Below, one piece after another: positions 1-9,494 of a stretch of 64,000 nucleotides of DNA (the stretch's first letter is position 1; each line of letters begins with the position of its first letter). Origin of the DNA: Vaginimicrobium propionicum (GTDB lineage Bacteria; Actinomycetota; Actinomycetes; Propionibacteriales; Propionibacteriaceae). Below the pieces are notes generated by a model. The model made no database searches. It was not told the DNA's origin and saw nothing but the letters and a program-made list of their open reading frames with translations. The position numbers and the translations under genes are program-made. Location: assembly GCF_900155645.1 (NCBI RefSeq), contig NZ_LT706985.1, positions 682,001 through 746,000 on the forward strand, read 5' to 3'.

Positions 1-3
1 TCT

Positions 4-1212
4 ATGGGCACAGCAGTAACCGGCGCAGCGATTATTTCTTCAGGTAAACAACGTAGCCAGATGGCTAAACGTTTGCATGCAGTAGCAGGCAAAATGACCA
101 CTGCTGCAGTGCGGGATATTGAATCGCAACATCCCTGGTTTCTACGCTTGGGAGCTAATGAACGCTCCTGGGTGCGGGTAGTGGTTGTAAATGGCATCGA
201 AGGGTTCATTGACTGGTTTGAAGGTAAACAAGAAATAAACCCCGCTGACCTCTTTAATGCCGCTCCCAGGGTACTGACTAGACGAATCACTCTTGACCAA
301 ACGGTCGACTTAATTCGAACCACAATTGAGGCAGTCGAAACTCAGATTGGGGAATTATTACCAAAATCTGATCGCCTTCCCCTAACTACCGCAACAGTTT
401 ATTTCTCCAGAGAAGTAGCCTTCGCGTCAGCAAAAGTTTATGCTCATGCTGCTGAACGACGCGGCAATTGGGATCAGAGAATGGAAGCTCTGGTTGTTGA
501 CGCGATAGTTCGCGGAGATTCAGCTGATTCATTACTTTCCAGAGCATCCGCACTAGGTTGGATCGATGGCAAAGTGGCCGTTGCTGTCTCACCTTTACCT
601 GATGATTTAGATCTTGAGATCATCAGGCAAACTGCCCGCCAGGAAGGTCAAGACATTTTGGCTGCAAGCCACGGGGATCGTCTCGTCATATTGATTCCAG
701 ACAGTGAGTCAAAACAAGAAAAAACTCGTCTAGCCAGACAGACGATGAATAAACTCGCCACTAAATTAGGGGCAGGACGTATCGTTATCGGCCCAACAGT
801 CGAAGGTATTGAACAAGCCTCAATATCTGCTCAAGCTGCTCTATCTGGAGCCAGAGCCGAACAAGCGTGGCCGGAAGGTCCACGCATCGTTGACGCTTTA
901 GAGCTGCTACCAGAGCGAGCTTTGGCTGGCAATGGTCAAGCTAGGCGCGAGCTGGTCTTAGACGTCTATCAGCCATTGATTAGTGCAGGTGGCGATCTGT
1001 TAGAAACTTGCGTGACCTTTTTAAATAATTATGGGTCTATTGAGGCGAGCGCAAGGGCACTATTTGTACACGCAAATACCGTCAGATATCGGCTAAAGCG
1101 CATTCAAGAGGTTACCGGCTATGCGCCAGGGGTAGCTAGGGATTCTTTTGTACTGCGCCTAGCAATCACTCTGGGACGCCTTGGAGAGAATGACCCATCC
1201 CAAACATTTTGA
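4..1212 (+). CDS. fasR: PucR-type regulator of fatty-acid synthesis (FasR-like)
   Basis: Probable DNA-binding activator of the fab genes that follow. The C-terminal part (about residues 325-390) carries the PucR-type helix-turn-helix, with the core SARALFVHANTVRYRLKRI. The N-terminal two thirds resemble Streptomyces FasR (recalled similarity), including an aromatic HPWFLRLGANERSWV stretch near residue 40. It lies directly upstream of fabD, as fasR does in Streptomyces. The first ATG is three bases from the window edge, so the true start may be this ATG, the in-frame ATG at 61, or upstream of the window. That the fab operon is its target is inferred from position and family. Confidence 0.82.
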   Translation: MGTAVTGAAIISSGKQRSQMAKRLHAVAGKMTTAAVRDIESQHPWFLRLGANERSWVRVVVVNGIEGFIDWFEGKQEINPADLFNAAPRVLTRRITLDQTVDLIRTTIEAVETQIGELLPKSDRLPLTTATVYFSREVAFASAKVYAHAAERRGNWDQRMEALVVDAIVRGDSADSLLSRASALGWIDGKVAVAVSPLPDDLDLEIIRQTARQEGQDILAASHGDRLVILIPDSESKQEKTRLARQTMNKLATKLGAGRIVIGPTVEGIEQASISAQAALSGARAEQAWPEGPRIVDALELLPERALAGNGQARRELVLDVYQPLISAGGDLLETCVTFLNNYGSIEASARALFVHANTVRYRLKRIQEVTGYAPGVARDSFVLRLAITLGRLGENDPSQTF

Positions 1213-1311
1213 TTTGAAGGTCGCTATTGTGGGGTCTCCACAAGGTTAGGTAGCTCTTTTGGTGCCTGTTTAAGGGACAAAACCTAGTTAATGTCAGCGA
1301 TCATTATTTAC

Positions 1312-2217
1312 ATGCTTGCAATTGTTGCGCCGGGTCAAGGAGCCCAGACGAGTGGGTTTCTGGCGTCGTGGTGCCACCTAGAAAGTTTCCGAACTGGTCT
1401 AGCACAGTTGTCACAAAATTGTGGTCTCGACTTGGTCGAACTTGGCACCAAAGCAGATAACGAGACAATTAAAGATACCGCCATTGCCCAACCACTCCTG
1501 GTGGCGAGTGCATTACTGGTCTACCGCGAACTCAATGTGCGCCCTGATCTAGTGGCCGGTCATTCAGTTGGCGAAATCGCTGCTGCCAGCATGTCAGGGG
1601 TGCTTAGTGAATTAGAAGCCATGACTTTCGTGGCAGCTAGGGGTCGGGCTATGGCTAAAGCGGCGGCTTTGACGCCCACAGGGATGTCAGCCGTCCTAGC
1701 TGGGAAACCGGACGAAATCGCTACTCGCCTTGCCGATCTAAACCTGGTGGCCGCAAACAATAATGGTCGTGGCCAAGTTGTCGCTGCCGGAAAGCTAGAC
1801 GACCTGGCTGAATTGGCGGCTAATCCACCGGCTCGAGCGAGAGTTATTCCGCTGCGCGTTGCCGGTGCTTTTCATACTGACTACATGGCTAGTGCAAGAG
1901 AAGACCTCATCCCATTAGCTAAAACACTGAAACCAGCTAATCCAACTGTTACCTTACTTAGTAATTTAGATGGACAAGCTGTAGCTAGCGGCAGTCAGTA
2001 CCTGGACAATTTGATTAATCAAGTCACTCGCTGTGTGCGCTGGGATTTATGCATGAAACAAATGAATGAATTAGGTGTTACAGGATTACTTGAATTAGCC
2101 CCAGCAAAAACTTTAACGGGTATCGCGAAACGCAATATGAGCGCCGAAGTCTTTAATTTGAACACTCCTGATCAATTGGACGCGGCTCACGATTTCTGCG
2201 CACGCCACGCAGCCTAA
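1312..2217 (+). CDS. fabD: Malonyl-CoA:ACP transacylase FabD
   Basis: Transfers malonyl from CoA to the phosphopantetheine arm of ACP, supplying the extender unit for type II fatty-acid synthesis in the cytosol. The protein opens with LAIVAPGQGAQ, the usual FabD start. The nucleophile is Ser85 in GHSVGE and the catalytic His is His188 in GAFHTDY (numbered from 1312). An ATG at 1291 would add seven residues (SAIIIY...), but the family begins at the second Met, so I prefer 1312. Neither start has a strong ribosome binding site. The length of 301 residues is normal. It is first of four fab genes on the same strand. Confidence 0.95.
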   Translation: MLAIVAPGQGAQTSGFLASWCHLESFRTGLAQLSQNCGLDLVELGTKADNETIKDTAIAQPLLVASALLVYRELNVRPDLVAGHSVGEIAAASMSGVLSELEAMTFVAARGRAMAKAAALTPTGMSAVLAGKPDEIATRLADLNLVAANNNGRGQVVAAGKLDDLAELAANPPARARVIPLRVAGAFHTDYMASAREDLIPLAKTLKPANPTVTLLSNLDGQAVASGSQYLDNLINQVTRCVRWDLCMKQMNELGVTGLLELAPAKTLTGIAKRNMSAEVFNLNTPDQLDAAHDFCARHAA

Positions 2218-2233
2218 ATTTAAGGAAGTATAA

Positions 2234-3226
2234 ATGACGTTGAAAGTTGCTGAGGCTAGACCTTATGCCAAGTTACTTTCTGTCGGCGGCTACCGGTCGT
2301 CGCGAGTAGTTAGTAACGAAGAGATGTGCACCATCATCGAATCCAACGATGAGTGGATTCGTGATCGTACCGGAATTATCGAACGACGCTGGGCAACCGA
2401 AAACGAAACTCCACTTTTTATGGCTACTGAAGCAGCCAAGAAAGCCATTGAACGCGCAGAAATCGACCTTGCCGAAATAGACGGTTTGATTGTTTCGACC
2501 GTCTCACATTTTAGGCAATTCCCTTCACTTGCTGTCTATCTTTCTGCACAGCTTGGGCTTAATGCGCCGGTAGCTTATGACATTTGCGCTGGTTGCGCTG
2601 GGTTTTGTTATATGGTCGGGCAGGCTGACGCTCTGGTGCGCTCTGGCAACTGTAAGAACGTGTTGATCGTCGGTGTAGAAACGTTGACTGCCCAAACTAA
2701 TTTTGAGGATCGCGGCACCGCTTTCCTCTTTGGGGACGGCGCCGGAGCAGCGATAATCGGCCCTAGTAATACACCTGCGATAAGCCCCACCCTGTGGGGT
2801 TCAGACGGTAGTCAAGCTGGTGTGATCGAAGCTGATAATTGGTCACAAGCTTGGGACGATAATGGCGCTAAACCAAAAATCCGTATGGCTGGCAACAAGG
2901 TTTATCGGTGGGCCACCACTTTCATCGCTGAACAGGCCTCAAAAATCTTGGCCGCATCGGGTCTAGCCCCTAATCAATTAGATGTGTTTATCCCTCACCA
3001 AGCTAATAACAGAATCACTGATTCCATGCTGCGCCGGCTGAAATTGCCGGAATCAGTGGTGGTTAGCCGCGATATCAAACACACTGGAAATACCTCTGCT
3101 GCTTCAGTTCCATTAGCGATGGAAGCGCTATTGGAGTCTGGAGAGGCTAAGAGTGGTCAAACAGCGTTGCTGATTGGCTACGGTGCTGGCTTGGCTTATG
3201 CCGGTCAAGTAGTGGTATTGCCGTAA
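2234..3226 (+). CDS. fabH: 3-oxoacyl-ACP synthase III FabH
   Basis: Condenses a starter acyl-CoA with malonyl-ACP, the first condensation of type II fatty-acid synthesis. The Cys-His-Asn triad is visible: Cys121 in GCAGF, His255 in IPHQANNR and Asn286 in HTGNTSAAS. The 330-residue length fits the family. AAGGAAG lies eight bases before the ATG and only 16 bases separate it from fabD, so translation from the same mRNA is likely. The acyl primer (straight or branched) cannot be read from the sequence. Confidence 0.96.
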   Translation: MTLKVAEARPYAKLLSVGGYRSSRVVSNEEMCTIIESNDEWIRDRTGIIERRWATENETPLFMATEAAKKAIERAEIDLAEIDGLIVSTVSHFRQFPSLAVYLSAQLGLNAPVAYDICAGCAGFCYMVGQADALVRSGNCKNVLIVGVETLTAQTNFEDRGTAFLFGDGAGAAIIGPSNTPAISPTLWGSDGSQAGVIEADNWSQAWDDNGAKPKIRMAGNKVYRWATTFIAEQASKILAASGLAPNQLDVFIPHQANNRITDSMLRRLKLPESVVVSRDIKHTGNTSAASVPLAMEALLESGEAKSGQTALLIGYGAGLAYAGQVVVLP

Positions 3227-3264
3227 AACATCGAAAATATTGAAACAAAAGAAAGAGAAAAGAA

Positions 3265-3528
3265 ATGGCGAACAAAGAAGAAATCCTTGCAAAATTAGCT
3301 GAAACCGTAAACGAGGTCTCCGGTATTGATCCAGCTGAAGTAACGTTAGACAAGTCTTTTTCCGGCGACCTAGACGTTGATTCCCTAACCATGGTGGAAA
3401 TCATTGTCGCAGCTGAGGAAGAGTTCGACGTTGAGATTCCTGACGAGAAAGCCAAGGATCTAAAGACCGTCGGGGATGCTGTCAACTACATCGAAAACGC
3501 CCAGAATAATCAAGGCGACGTTAAATAA
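3265..3528 (+). CDS. acpP: Acyl carrier protein
   Basis: Small acidic carrier (87 residues) that holds growing acyl chains on 4'-phosphopantetheine. The attachment site is Ser40 in the DVDSLTMVE motif. It sits between fabH and fabF, the typical place for a housekeeping fatty-acid ACP. A purine-rich tract just before the ATG (AAAGAGAAAAGAA) probably serves as ribosome binding site. The C-terminal ten or so residues after the last helix are Asn/Gln-rich and probably disordered. Confidence 0.96.
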   Translation: MANKEEILAKLAETVNEVSGIDPAEVTLDKSFSGDLDVDSLTMVEIIVAAEEEFDVEIPDEKAKDLKTVGDAVNYIENAQNNQGDVK

Positions 3529-3592
3529 ATAGCTTAAGAGACAAGACTTTCTCACCTACTTTTGCAGCTACCCCTAACGCTACGGAGAAACT

Positions 3593-4846
3593 ATGACAAC
3601 CATTGTCATCACTGGTGTTGGCGCACTTACCCCTTTAGGTGAGGACGCCAATGAGACCTGGACAAATATGTTGGCCGGTAGATCTGGTGTTAGCCCATTG
3701 GAGCAAGAGTGGGCAAAAGAACTTCCGGTTAGGTTTGCCGGCCAAGTTAAAGCTGACCTTTCTAAGTGGGTTAGCCGGGTCGAATCTCGAAGGCTCGACC
3801 GTGTCAGTCAAATGGCATTAGCTGGGGCTAAACAAGCTTGGAAAGATAGTGGACTATCTGAAGCTGACGAATCGATTGATAGAGATCGGCTCGGGGTCTG
3901 CGTTGGAACTGGGGTTGGCGGCCTGACTACTACCTTGGCGCAATGGGATGTGTTAAGAGATAAGGGCGTTCGCAGGGTCTCACCGTTCACTGTGCCGGGG
4001 CTAATGGCCAATGCGCCAGCCGCCCACATTGGTCTATTAGTTGGGGCTAAAGCTGGCGTTCACACCACTGTTTCCGCTTGCGCCTCCTCCAATGAGGCGA
4101 TCAGTCTGGGGATGGACATGCTGCGTCTAGGCCGCGCAGACATTGTCATTGTCGGCGGAGCTGAGGCTACTGTCCATCCCCTACCGATAGGTTCCTTTGC
4201 TCAAATGCAGGCACTGTCGAAACGCAACGATGACCCTGAGCATGCCTCACGTCCGTGGGACGTAGATCGCGACGGATTTGTCATCGGTGAAGGGGCAGTG
4301 ATGATGGTCATCGAAACTTTAGAATCAGCTAAATCGCGTGGCGCAAAAATTTATGCCACGCTTGCCGGTAGCGGAATTAGCGCTGACTCCCACGATCTAG
4401 TTCAACCAGATCCGTCCGGTTACGGACAAGAACTGGCAATGAAAAGAGCATTAACCGATGCTGGTCTGCGTCCAGAAGATATCTGTCATATCAACGCGCA
4501 CGGCACTTCTACCCCCCAAGGTGATATCACCGAAGCGAAATCTATTCGAGCAGCTTTAGGCAAGGCAGTTGATTCGGTAATAGTCACTTCAACAAAATCA
4601 ATGACCGGCCACCTACTTGGCGCCGCCGGCGCATTAGAGACTTTCGCCACAGCTATGGCCTTGTGCGAGCGTGTGGTACCGCCAACAATAAACATCAATC
4701 ATCTAGAAGATGATCTTCCAATAAATATTGCGGCTAACCAGACTGTGCCACTGCCTCAAGGACGGTTAGCGGCTATCAACAACTCCTTTGGGTTTGGCGG
4801 CCATAATGTGGCCATTGCGCTAACCAACGACAATGTCACCGTTTAG
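3593..4846 (+). CDS. fabF: 3-oxoacyl-ACP synthase II FabF
   Basis: Elongating beta-ketoacyl-ACP synthase. The catalytic triad is Cys163 (SACASS), His303 (NAHGTSTPQGD) and His340 (MTGHLLGAAG), the same numbers I recall for E. coli FabF, so the protein aligns without large indels. It ends with the family signature NNSFGFGGHN. It is the last gene of the fab cluster; the next gene, DUF3145, is convergent and only 19 bases away with no clear terminator between them. No reductase or dehydratase genes (fabG, fabI, fabZ) are in this window. Confidence 0.96.
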   Translation: MTTIVITGVGALTPLGEDANETWTNMLAGRSGVSPLEQEWAKELPVRFAGQVKADLSKWVSRVESRRLDRVSQMALAGAKQAWKDSGLSEADESIDRDRLGVCVGTGVGGLTTTLAQWDVLRDKGVRRVSPFTVPGLMANAPAAHIGLLVGAKAGVHTTVSACASSNEAISLGMDMLRLGRADIVIVGGAEATVHPLPIGSFAQMQALSKRNDDPEHASRPWDVDRDGFVIGEGAVMMVIETLESAKSRGAKIYATLAGSGISADSHDLVQPDPSGYGQELAMKRALTDAGLRPEDICHINAHGTSTPQGDITEAKSIRAALGKAVDSVIVTSTKSMTGHLLGAAGALETFATAMALCERVVPPTININHLEDDLPINIAANQTVPLPQGRLAAINNSFGFGGHNVAIALTNDNVTV

Positions 4847-4865
4847 GCGCTTAGCTAGCAGATCT

Positions 4866-5336
4866 CTACCCAACTCGATAAATCCAGCGGGTTGATTCGC
4901 TAGCGTGGCGGAAAGGCTCTAACTCATCGTCCCAAGCTTGGCCTAATAAATTTTTTAGGCCGTCACGGAGATTAGCGTCTGGCTTCGTGTCTAGCAGGGC
5001 GCGCAATTGTTGTTCACCCACCGCAATATCACCATTAGCTAGCAGCTGAGCGTGAAACATTCCTAATGTTGGGGTGTATGAATAACGATGATGACAACCC
5101 TCAGTTATCTCAAAACGAGCCAAGCGACAATTTCTTAGCGCGCTAGCCAGCCCTGCACTTGCACCCTGTGGGCCTTGCCAGTTCATCTCTGCGCGAAACG
5201 TACTTGGTTGAGCTGGTTGCCTCGTCCAGTCTAGGTTGGCGGGTTTAGCCAGTATGGCTTGGATAGCCCAATCGATATGAGGGCGCAATGCAGCGGGCGC
5301 GGAGTGGATATAAATCACGCCGTGCGACATATTCAT
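4866..5336 (-). CDS. DUF3145 family protein
   Basis: A 156-residue protein of the actinobacterial DUF3145 family, recognised from its start (GVIYIHSAPAALRPHIDWA) and its central FRAEMNWQGPQG and SYTPTLGMF segments. The function is unknown to me. No signal peptide or membrane segment is visible, so it should be cytosolic. Genes of this family commonly follow fabF in actinobacteria, which hints at a link to lipid synthesis or acyl carrier handling; that is inference only. The ATG at 5336 follows GGAGAAG at a good distance. Confidence 0.8.
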   Translation of the reverse strand: MNMSHGVIYIHSAPAALRPHIDWAIQAILAKPANLDWTRQPAQPSTFRAEMNWQGPQGASAGLASALRNCRLARFEITEGCHHRYSYTPTLGMFHAQLLANGDIAVGEQQLRALLDTKPDANLRDGLKNLLGQAWDDELEPFRHASESTRWIYRVG

Positions 5337-5431
5337 GAGCTTCTCCTGTCATCCTAGGTGTCTTCCCCAACAACTAGGCTTCAGGTAAGCCGTCACATCG
5401 ATGTTAGCAAAGGCCGCGATAGTGTGGTTAG

Positions 5432-6067
5432 GTGCGTTTAGAAGATTTGCGGAAAAGCTATGAGCTGGATGAGCTTGATGAGAGCCAGGCTGATACTGCC
5501 CCGCTGGCTCAATTTAAGAAATGGTTCAACCAGGCGTTGAAGTCTAAAAAAATCTCGGAAGCCAATGCTATGACGTTAGCTACCGTGGGTAGGGATGGTC
5601 GTCCAAGCACCCGAGTAGTTTTGGTTAAACACGTGGATGAGAAAGGCGTTGTTTTTTACACGAATTACCGCTCCCGCAAAGCTGACGAATTAGCTAATAA
5701 CCCGTTTGCTGCTCTGCAGTTCCATTGGGTCGAGTTAGAGCGGGTAGTTCGGATTGAAGGCCGGGTAACAAAAGTTAGCCCGGAAGAATCGGACGCCTAC
5801 TATAAGATCCGCCCGATTGATTCTAGATTGGGTGCGTGGGCGTCTCCGCAATCCCAAGTCATTAGCTCCAGGGCGGTATTAGTGAAGAACGTGGCCGAAG
5901 TCACGGCGAGTAAGGGTCTAAACCCGCCGCGTCCTGATTTTTGGGGCGGCTACCGTCTAGAACCCGACTATTGGGAATTCTGGCAAGGACGCAAATCTCG
6001 CCTACACGATAGGCTGCGCTACCGTCTTGATGACGGCAAATGGATTCGTGAACGACTAGCCCCCTAA
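5432..6067 (+). CDS. pdxH: Pyridoxamine 5'-phosphate oxidase PdxH
   Basis: FMN enzyme that oxidises pyridoxine or pyridoxamine 5'-phosphate to pyridoxal 5'-phosphate. The N-terminal [11 protein letters not shown], the FMN-binding [10 protein letters not shown] and [13 protein letters not shown] segments, and the C-terminal [12 protein letters not shown] are standard family landmarks. It starts at a GTG with only a weak ribosome binding site. The next gene begins six bases after its stop, so they are probably cotranscribed. The PLP-binding YggS homologue is two genes further on, on the other strand. Confidence 0.95.
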   Translation: MRLEDLRKSYELDELDESQADTAPLAQFKKWFNQALKSKKISEANAMTLATVGRDGRPSTRVVLVKHVDEKGVVFYTNYRSRKADELANNPFAALQFHWVELERVVRIEGRVTKVSPEESDAYYKIRPIDSRLGAWASPQSQVISSRAVLVKNVAEVTASKGLNPPRPDFWGGYRLEPDYWEFWQGRKSRLHDRLRYRLDDGKWIRERLAP

Positions 6068-6073
6068 AAGATT

Positions 6074-7819
6074 ATGCTTAACCAACCTATTACTATTGAC
6101 GAGGTCATATCAGCTGGCTCGACACTGACACAGGTAGCGGCCGACGAAACAGGCTGTTATTGGCTGGAAACTATTCCTGATGAAGATGGGCGTGCCAGCA
6201 TTAAACGTTGGGAGCACGGCCAGATTGTTGATTTGACGCCTTCACGCAATGTGCGCACTCGTATTAACTCTTACGGTGGTGGCGCCTATGCAGTCAATAA
6301 TGGACGATTGGCTTTCGTCGATGATGAGACGAATGCGGTGTGGATACGCGAGCCAAATGGGTCAACCAGGCAGCTGACTAGCGATAACGGTTTCTACGGC
6401 GGGCTTTTTCTAAGTGCTCACTACCTTTATGCAGTACGTGAATCTAACGAAAAATCGGCATTGGTGCGAATAACTTTGGCCAACGCTTCATGCCAAGTGC
6501 TCGCCTCAGGAGCCGATTTCTATGCCCACATCTGCGCCAATGAAAAACACGTAGCTTGGATCGCTTGGAATCAGCCAGCAATGCCGTGGGACTCGACTAG
6601 CCTTTTCATTGATGGTCAACTGGTTGATGGAGATCCTAGCGCCGGATTGAATGGGGTAAGCATCGCCTACCCACTGTGGCAATCTGACGGCTCACTGGTG
6701 TATCTCAGCGATAGCTCTGGGTTTTATAACCTGGTTCGCTACAACGGTGATCGTCAGCCGCTTCACGAAGATTCCCACGATTTTGCTATCTGCCCTTGGT
6801 TGGCCACCAACAGCGCGCACGCTGAGCTGAATGGTGGTCACCTGGTGGCGTGGCGGCGCGAGGATGGCTGGCATTCGCTAGGTGTTTTGGCTGATGGTGC
6901 CGCGAATGAATTGGCGGTATTTGCTGAAGTTGATTCACTGGCTAGCGCTAATGGCGTGGGTTATGGCGTAGTACTGCGTGCTGACGCCGGGCCAGCAGTG
7001 GTACGCGTAACGGACAAAGTGGAGGTCATTTACGAGATATCAACCACTGACCACCTATTAAAAACTGTTGTTGTTCCCGAATCTTTCACATTCACTGGCT
7101 CTCAAGGCAAAGTTCAAGCCTGGGTTTATCTGCCAGACACCGACCAAAGTTCGCCCCCTAATGCACTAGTCATGGTTCATGGCGGGCCGACACTATTTAG
7201 CCACTGTGGGCTTGATTGGCGAAAACAGTATTGGGTTAGTCGCGGCATAGCTGTTGTTGACGTCAACTATTCGGGGTCTGGCGGGTTCGGCCGGGATTAC
7301 CGCAATCGACTAAGACGAAATTGGGCAATATCAGATGTGGCTGACGTCCAGGCTTGCGTTAAGGCTTTGCGGGCAGCAAATAAAATCAACAAGGCAGCGA
7401 TCTACGGATCATCAGCCGGAGGTTTGACGGTTTATTGGTCACTAATAAAAGGCGGGTTTATTGGTGGTATTGCTCGTTACGGGGTTGCAGACATCACGAA
7501 GCTTGTTGGCGGGCCGAAGTTTGAGGCTAAATATTTTGATTCGCTAGTTGGTGTCTGGCCTAAAGAGCGCGCCCGCTACGAGGAACGCTCCCCCATCAAC
7601 CACGCTCACGAAATCAGTGCCCCACTACTCATGTTGCAAGGCTCCGCAGACCCCATCGTCCCGCTGGCTCAAAGCCAAGCTATGGCTAAGGCATTAGCCG
7701 ATAGCGGTATAGCGCACAAACTTATGGTTTTTGACGGTGAAGGCCACGGTTTCCGCAGCCCGGAAGCTAACCGTAGAGCCCTGCAGGCTCAAAGTGATTT
7801 CTTAGAGAAACTATTTTGA
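6074..7819 (+). CDS. S9 family prolyl oligopeptidase-like serine peptidase
   Basis: Two-part protein: about 340 residues of propeller-like N-terminal sequence, then an alpha/beta hydrolase domain. The catalytic triad is Ser447 in GSSAGG, Asp526 in GSADPIVP and His558 in GEGHGF; the oxyanion region is VMVHGGPT. There is no signal peptide, so a cytosolic dipeptidyl or acylaminoacyl peptidase is most likely, but the specificity cannot be read from sequence. It sits six bases behind pdxH and overlaps the convergent yggS gene by nine bases, leaving no room for a separate terminator. Confidence 0.88.
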   Translation: MLNQPITIDEVISAGSTLTQVAADETGCYWLETIPDEDGRASIKRWEHGQIVDLTPSRNVRTRINSYGGGAYAVNNGRLAFVDDETNAVWIREPNGSTRQLTSDNGFYGGLFLSAHYLYAVRESNEKSALVRITLANASCQVLASGADFYAHICANEKHVAWIAWNQPAMPWDSTSLFIDGQLVDGDPSAGLNGVSIAYPLWQSDGSLVYLSDSSGFYNLVRYNGDRQPLHEDSHDFAICPWLATNSAHAELNGGHLVAWRREDGWHSLGVLADGAANELAVFAEVDSLASANGVGYGVVLRADAGPAVVRVTDKVEVIYEISTTDHLLKTVVVPESFTFTGSQGKVQAWVYLPDTDQSSPPNALVMVHGGPTLFSHCGLDWRKQYWVSRGIAVVDVNYSGSGGFGRDYRNRLRRNWAISDVADVQACVKALRAANKINKAAIYGSSAGGLTVYWSLIKGGFIGGIARYGVADITKLVGGPKFEAKYFDSLVGVWPKERARYEERSPINHAHEISAPLLMLQGSADPIVPLAQSQAMAKALADSGIAHKLMVFDGEGHGFRSPEANRRALQAQSDFLEKLF

Positions 7820-8509
7820 CTCATAATCCCTAGCACCGAATATGGCGGTTCCAATGCGCACGCAGGTGGATCCATACAAAATTGCAAGTTTGAAATCACC
7901 AGACATCCCCATAGATAGCTCACGCCAATCGATTTGGGGTATTTCACGACGCAAATCGGTTTGCAATTTGCGCATCATCTCAAAACATTCGCCAACCTTA
8001 TCCCAGTCCGGTCCGGGCAAAGCTACCGTCATCAAACCACGCGGCCTAAGACGAGGGAAAGTTGTTACTAATTGCGCAAATTCTACCGTCTGACTAGGAG
8101 TTAAACCATGTTTCGTGTCTTCACCAGAGGTATTAACTTCGATTAATACATCGAGGTATTTATCTAATTCCTCAAGACGCCTATTCAATATCCGAGCTAC
8201 CTTTTCGGTGCTCAATGCCTGAAACTCGTCTGCTATTTCAGCAGTCTTGTTGGCTTTATTTGACTGCAGCGGCCCAATCAACGACCACTTAACGTCCGGG
8301 TCAGCCAATTCGCTACGTTTAGCGTCTAATTCTTGAACCCTGTTTTCGCCGAATTGTGTTATCCCGGCAGACACACCTTCTCTAAGAACTTGAGCAGGAT
8401 GGGTTTTAGAAACCGGCAGCAGCCTGACTTCGCTTGGATCCCTTCCTGCTTGACGACAGGCTTCATTAATCTCTCTTCGAACTAATTCAAGACGCTCAGC
8501 CACACTCAT
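7811..8509 (-). CDS. yggS: YggS/PLPBP family pyridoxal phosphate homeostasis protein
   Basis: Non-enzymatic fold-type III PLP carrier thought to buffer vitamin B6 and amino-acid pools. The PLP lysine is Lys35 in LLPVSKTHP. Further family blocks are FGENRVQE, WSLIGPLQSNK, EVNTSGEDTKHG and the phosphate-binding LSMGMSGDF...GSTCVRIGTAIFG. An upstream in-frame start at 8575 would overlap the preceding gene by 44 bases and add 22 residues of non-family sequence, so I chose the ATG at 8509 (232 residues). It lies downstream of the von Willebrand genes on the same strand, with a 22-base gap. Confidence 0.92.
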   Translation of the reverse strand: MSVAERLELVRREINEACRQAGRDPSEVRLLPVSKTHPAQVLREGVSAGITQFGENRVQELDAKRSELADPDVKWSLIGPLQSNKANKTAEIADEFQALSTEKVARILNRRLEELDKYLDVLIEVNTSGEDTKHGLTPSQTVEFAQLVTTFPRLRPRGLMTVALPGPDWDKVGECFEMMRKLQTDLRREIPQIDWRELSMGMSGDFKLAILYGSTCVRIGTAIFGARDYESK

Positions 8510-8531
8510 AGCAGCTAGTCTAGGCCTACTA

Positions 8532-9494
8532 CTAGGGCCAGCGGGCAGCCAACGATATGACACCCAACATGGCAATTAACCCAACTACAACAGAAATCCC
8601 GGCATAACGGTCGGTGACTTCAACATATTGGGTGTCGTAGCCAAGCGCTCTAGCCAGGGTTTGATAGACCTGGCGTAAATCTGAGCCAGACTGGGCAGAG
8701 TATTTCTTGCCGCCAGAAATTTTTGCTATCTGGGATAGTTCGGCATGATTGACTGGCACCGGCACACGGGTCTGCTCCTCATAGACATAACCCTCGGGCG
8801 TCCCAAAGGCAATCGTGTATATTGGCACGCCTTGTTCTTTAGCCGTCTGAGCTGCTTGCGCAGAATCAGTGCCAACGTTCGTGTAGCCATCCGATAGTAA
8901 AACAATCGCTCCCGGTGCTGGTTCATCTGGGTGGTTAGGGTCGGGTGGTGCGTAGGTTAACGAGTCTAAAGCAGAGTTGATGCCATCACCGATTGCAGTG
9001 GCTGGGGCTAACTCGATAGCGTCGATAGCTGCCTTAATAGTTGCCCTATCAGTGGTTGGCACCGTTTGAAGTTCAATATGGCCGGCGAATAAAATCAACG
9101 AAACATTAAATGTTGTCGGCAAACTATCGACGAACTCTTTGGCGGCATCTTGGGCGGCTTCAATACGACTGGGCGCAACGTCTTGGGCAGACATAGAGCG
9201 CGAAATGTCTATCATCACCGCCACGGTAGCTCGTTCTCTAGGAACTTGTTTCGTACCCAAAGGTTGAGCCCAAGTTGTCACCAGAGCAGCTAAAAAAGCC
9301 AGAATAACGATGACACAAAGGTGACGTTTCAGCCCGCTCTGTGAAGGTAATAACTTCGCAATTTTTGATTTGACGGCGCTGTTCGACCCACTAGATGTGC
9401 GATAGTTCAAAATCACATAGGCGAGGCCTAACACCACAACCAAACCCAGCAGCCACAGTCTGCCAGTATGCATAAAAGTAACTAGTGTTATCAC
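8532..9494 (-). CDS. Membrane-anchored von Willebrand factor A protein (second copy)
   Basis: BatA-like protein: two N-terminal membrane helices (LWLLGLVVVLGLAYVIL and HLCVIVILAFLAALVTTWA), a vWA domain with a MIDAS motif DISRSMSAQD, and a C-terminal membrane helix ending SLAARWP. The MIDAS suggests divalent-metal-dependent protein binding. I chose GTG 9494, which overlaps the upstream stop as GTGA and has GAGG five bases before it; the ATG at 9473 is the alternative. It is a tandem paralogue of the preceding gene and the last of the MoxR operon. Confidence 0.85.
   Translation of the reverse strand: MITLVTFMHTGRLWLLGLVVVLGLAYVILNYRTSSGSNSAVKSKIAKLLPSQSGLKRHLCVIVILAFLAALVTTWAQPLGTKQVPRERATVAVMIDISRSMSAQDVAPSRIEAAQDAAKEFVDSLPTTFNVSLILFAGHIELQTVPTTDRATIKAAIDAIELAPATAIGDGINSALDSLTYAPPDPNHPDEPAPGAIVLLSDGYTNVGTDSAQAAQTAKEQGVPIYTIAFGTPEGYVYEEQTRVPVPVNHAELSQIAKISGGKKYSAQSGSDLRQVYQTLARALGYDTQYVEVTDRYAGISVVVGLIAMLGVISLAARWP

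Noticed and set aside
8510-8575. Long yggS start overlapping the vWA gene
   Set aside because: The added residues are the other gene's frame; YggS proteins begin at the chosen Met.
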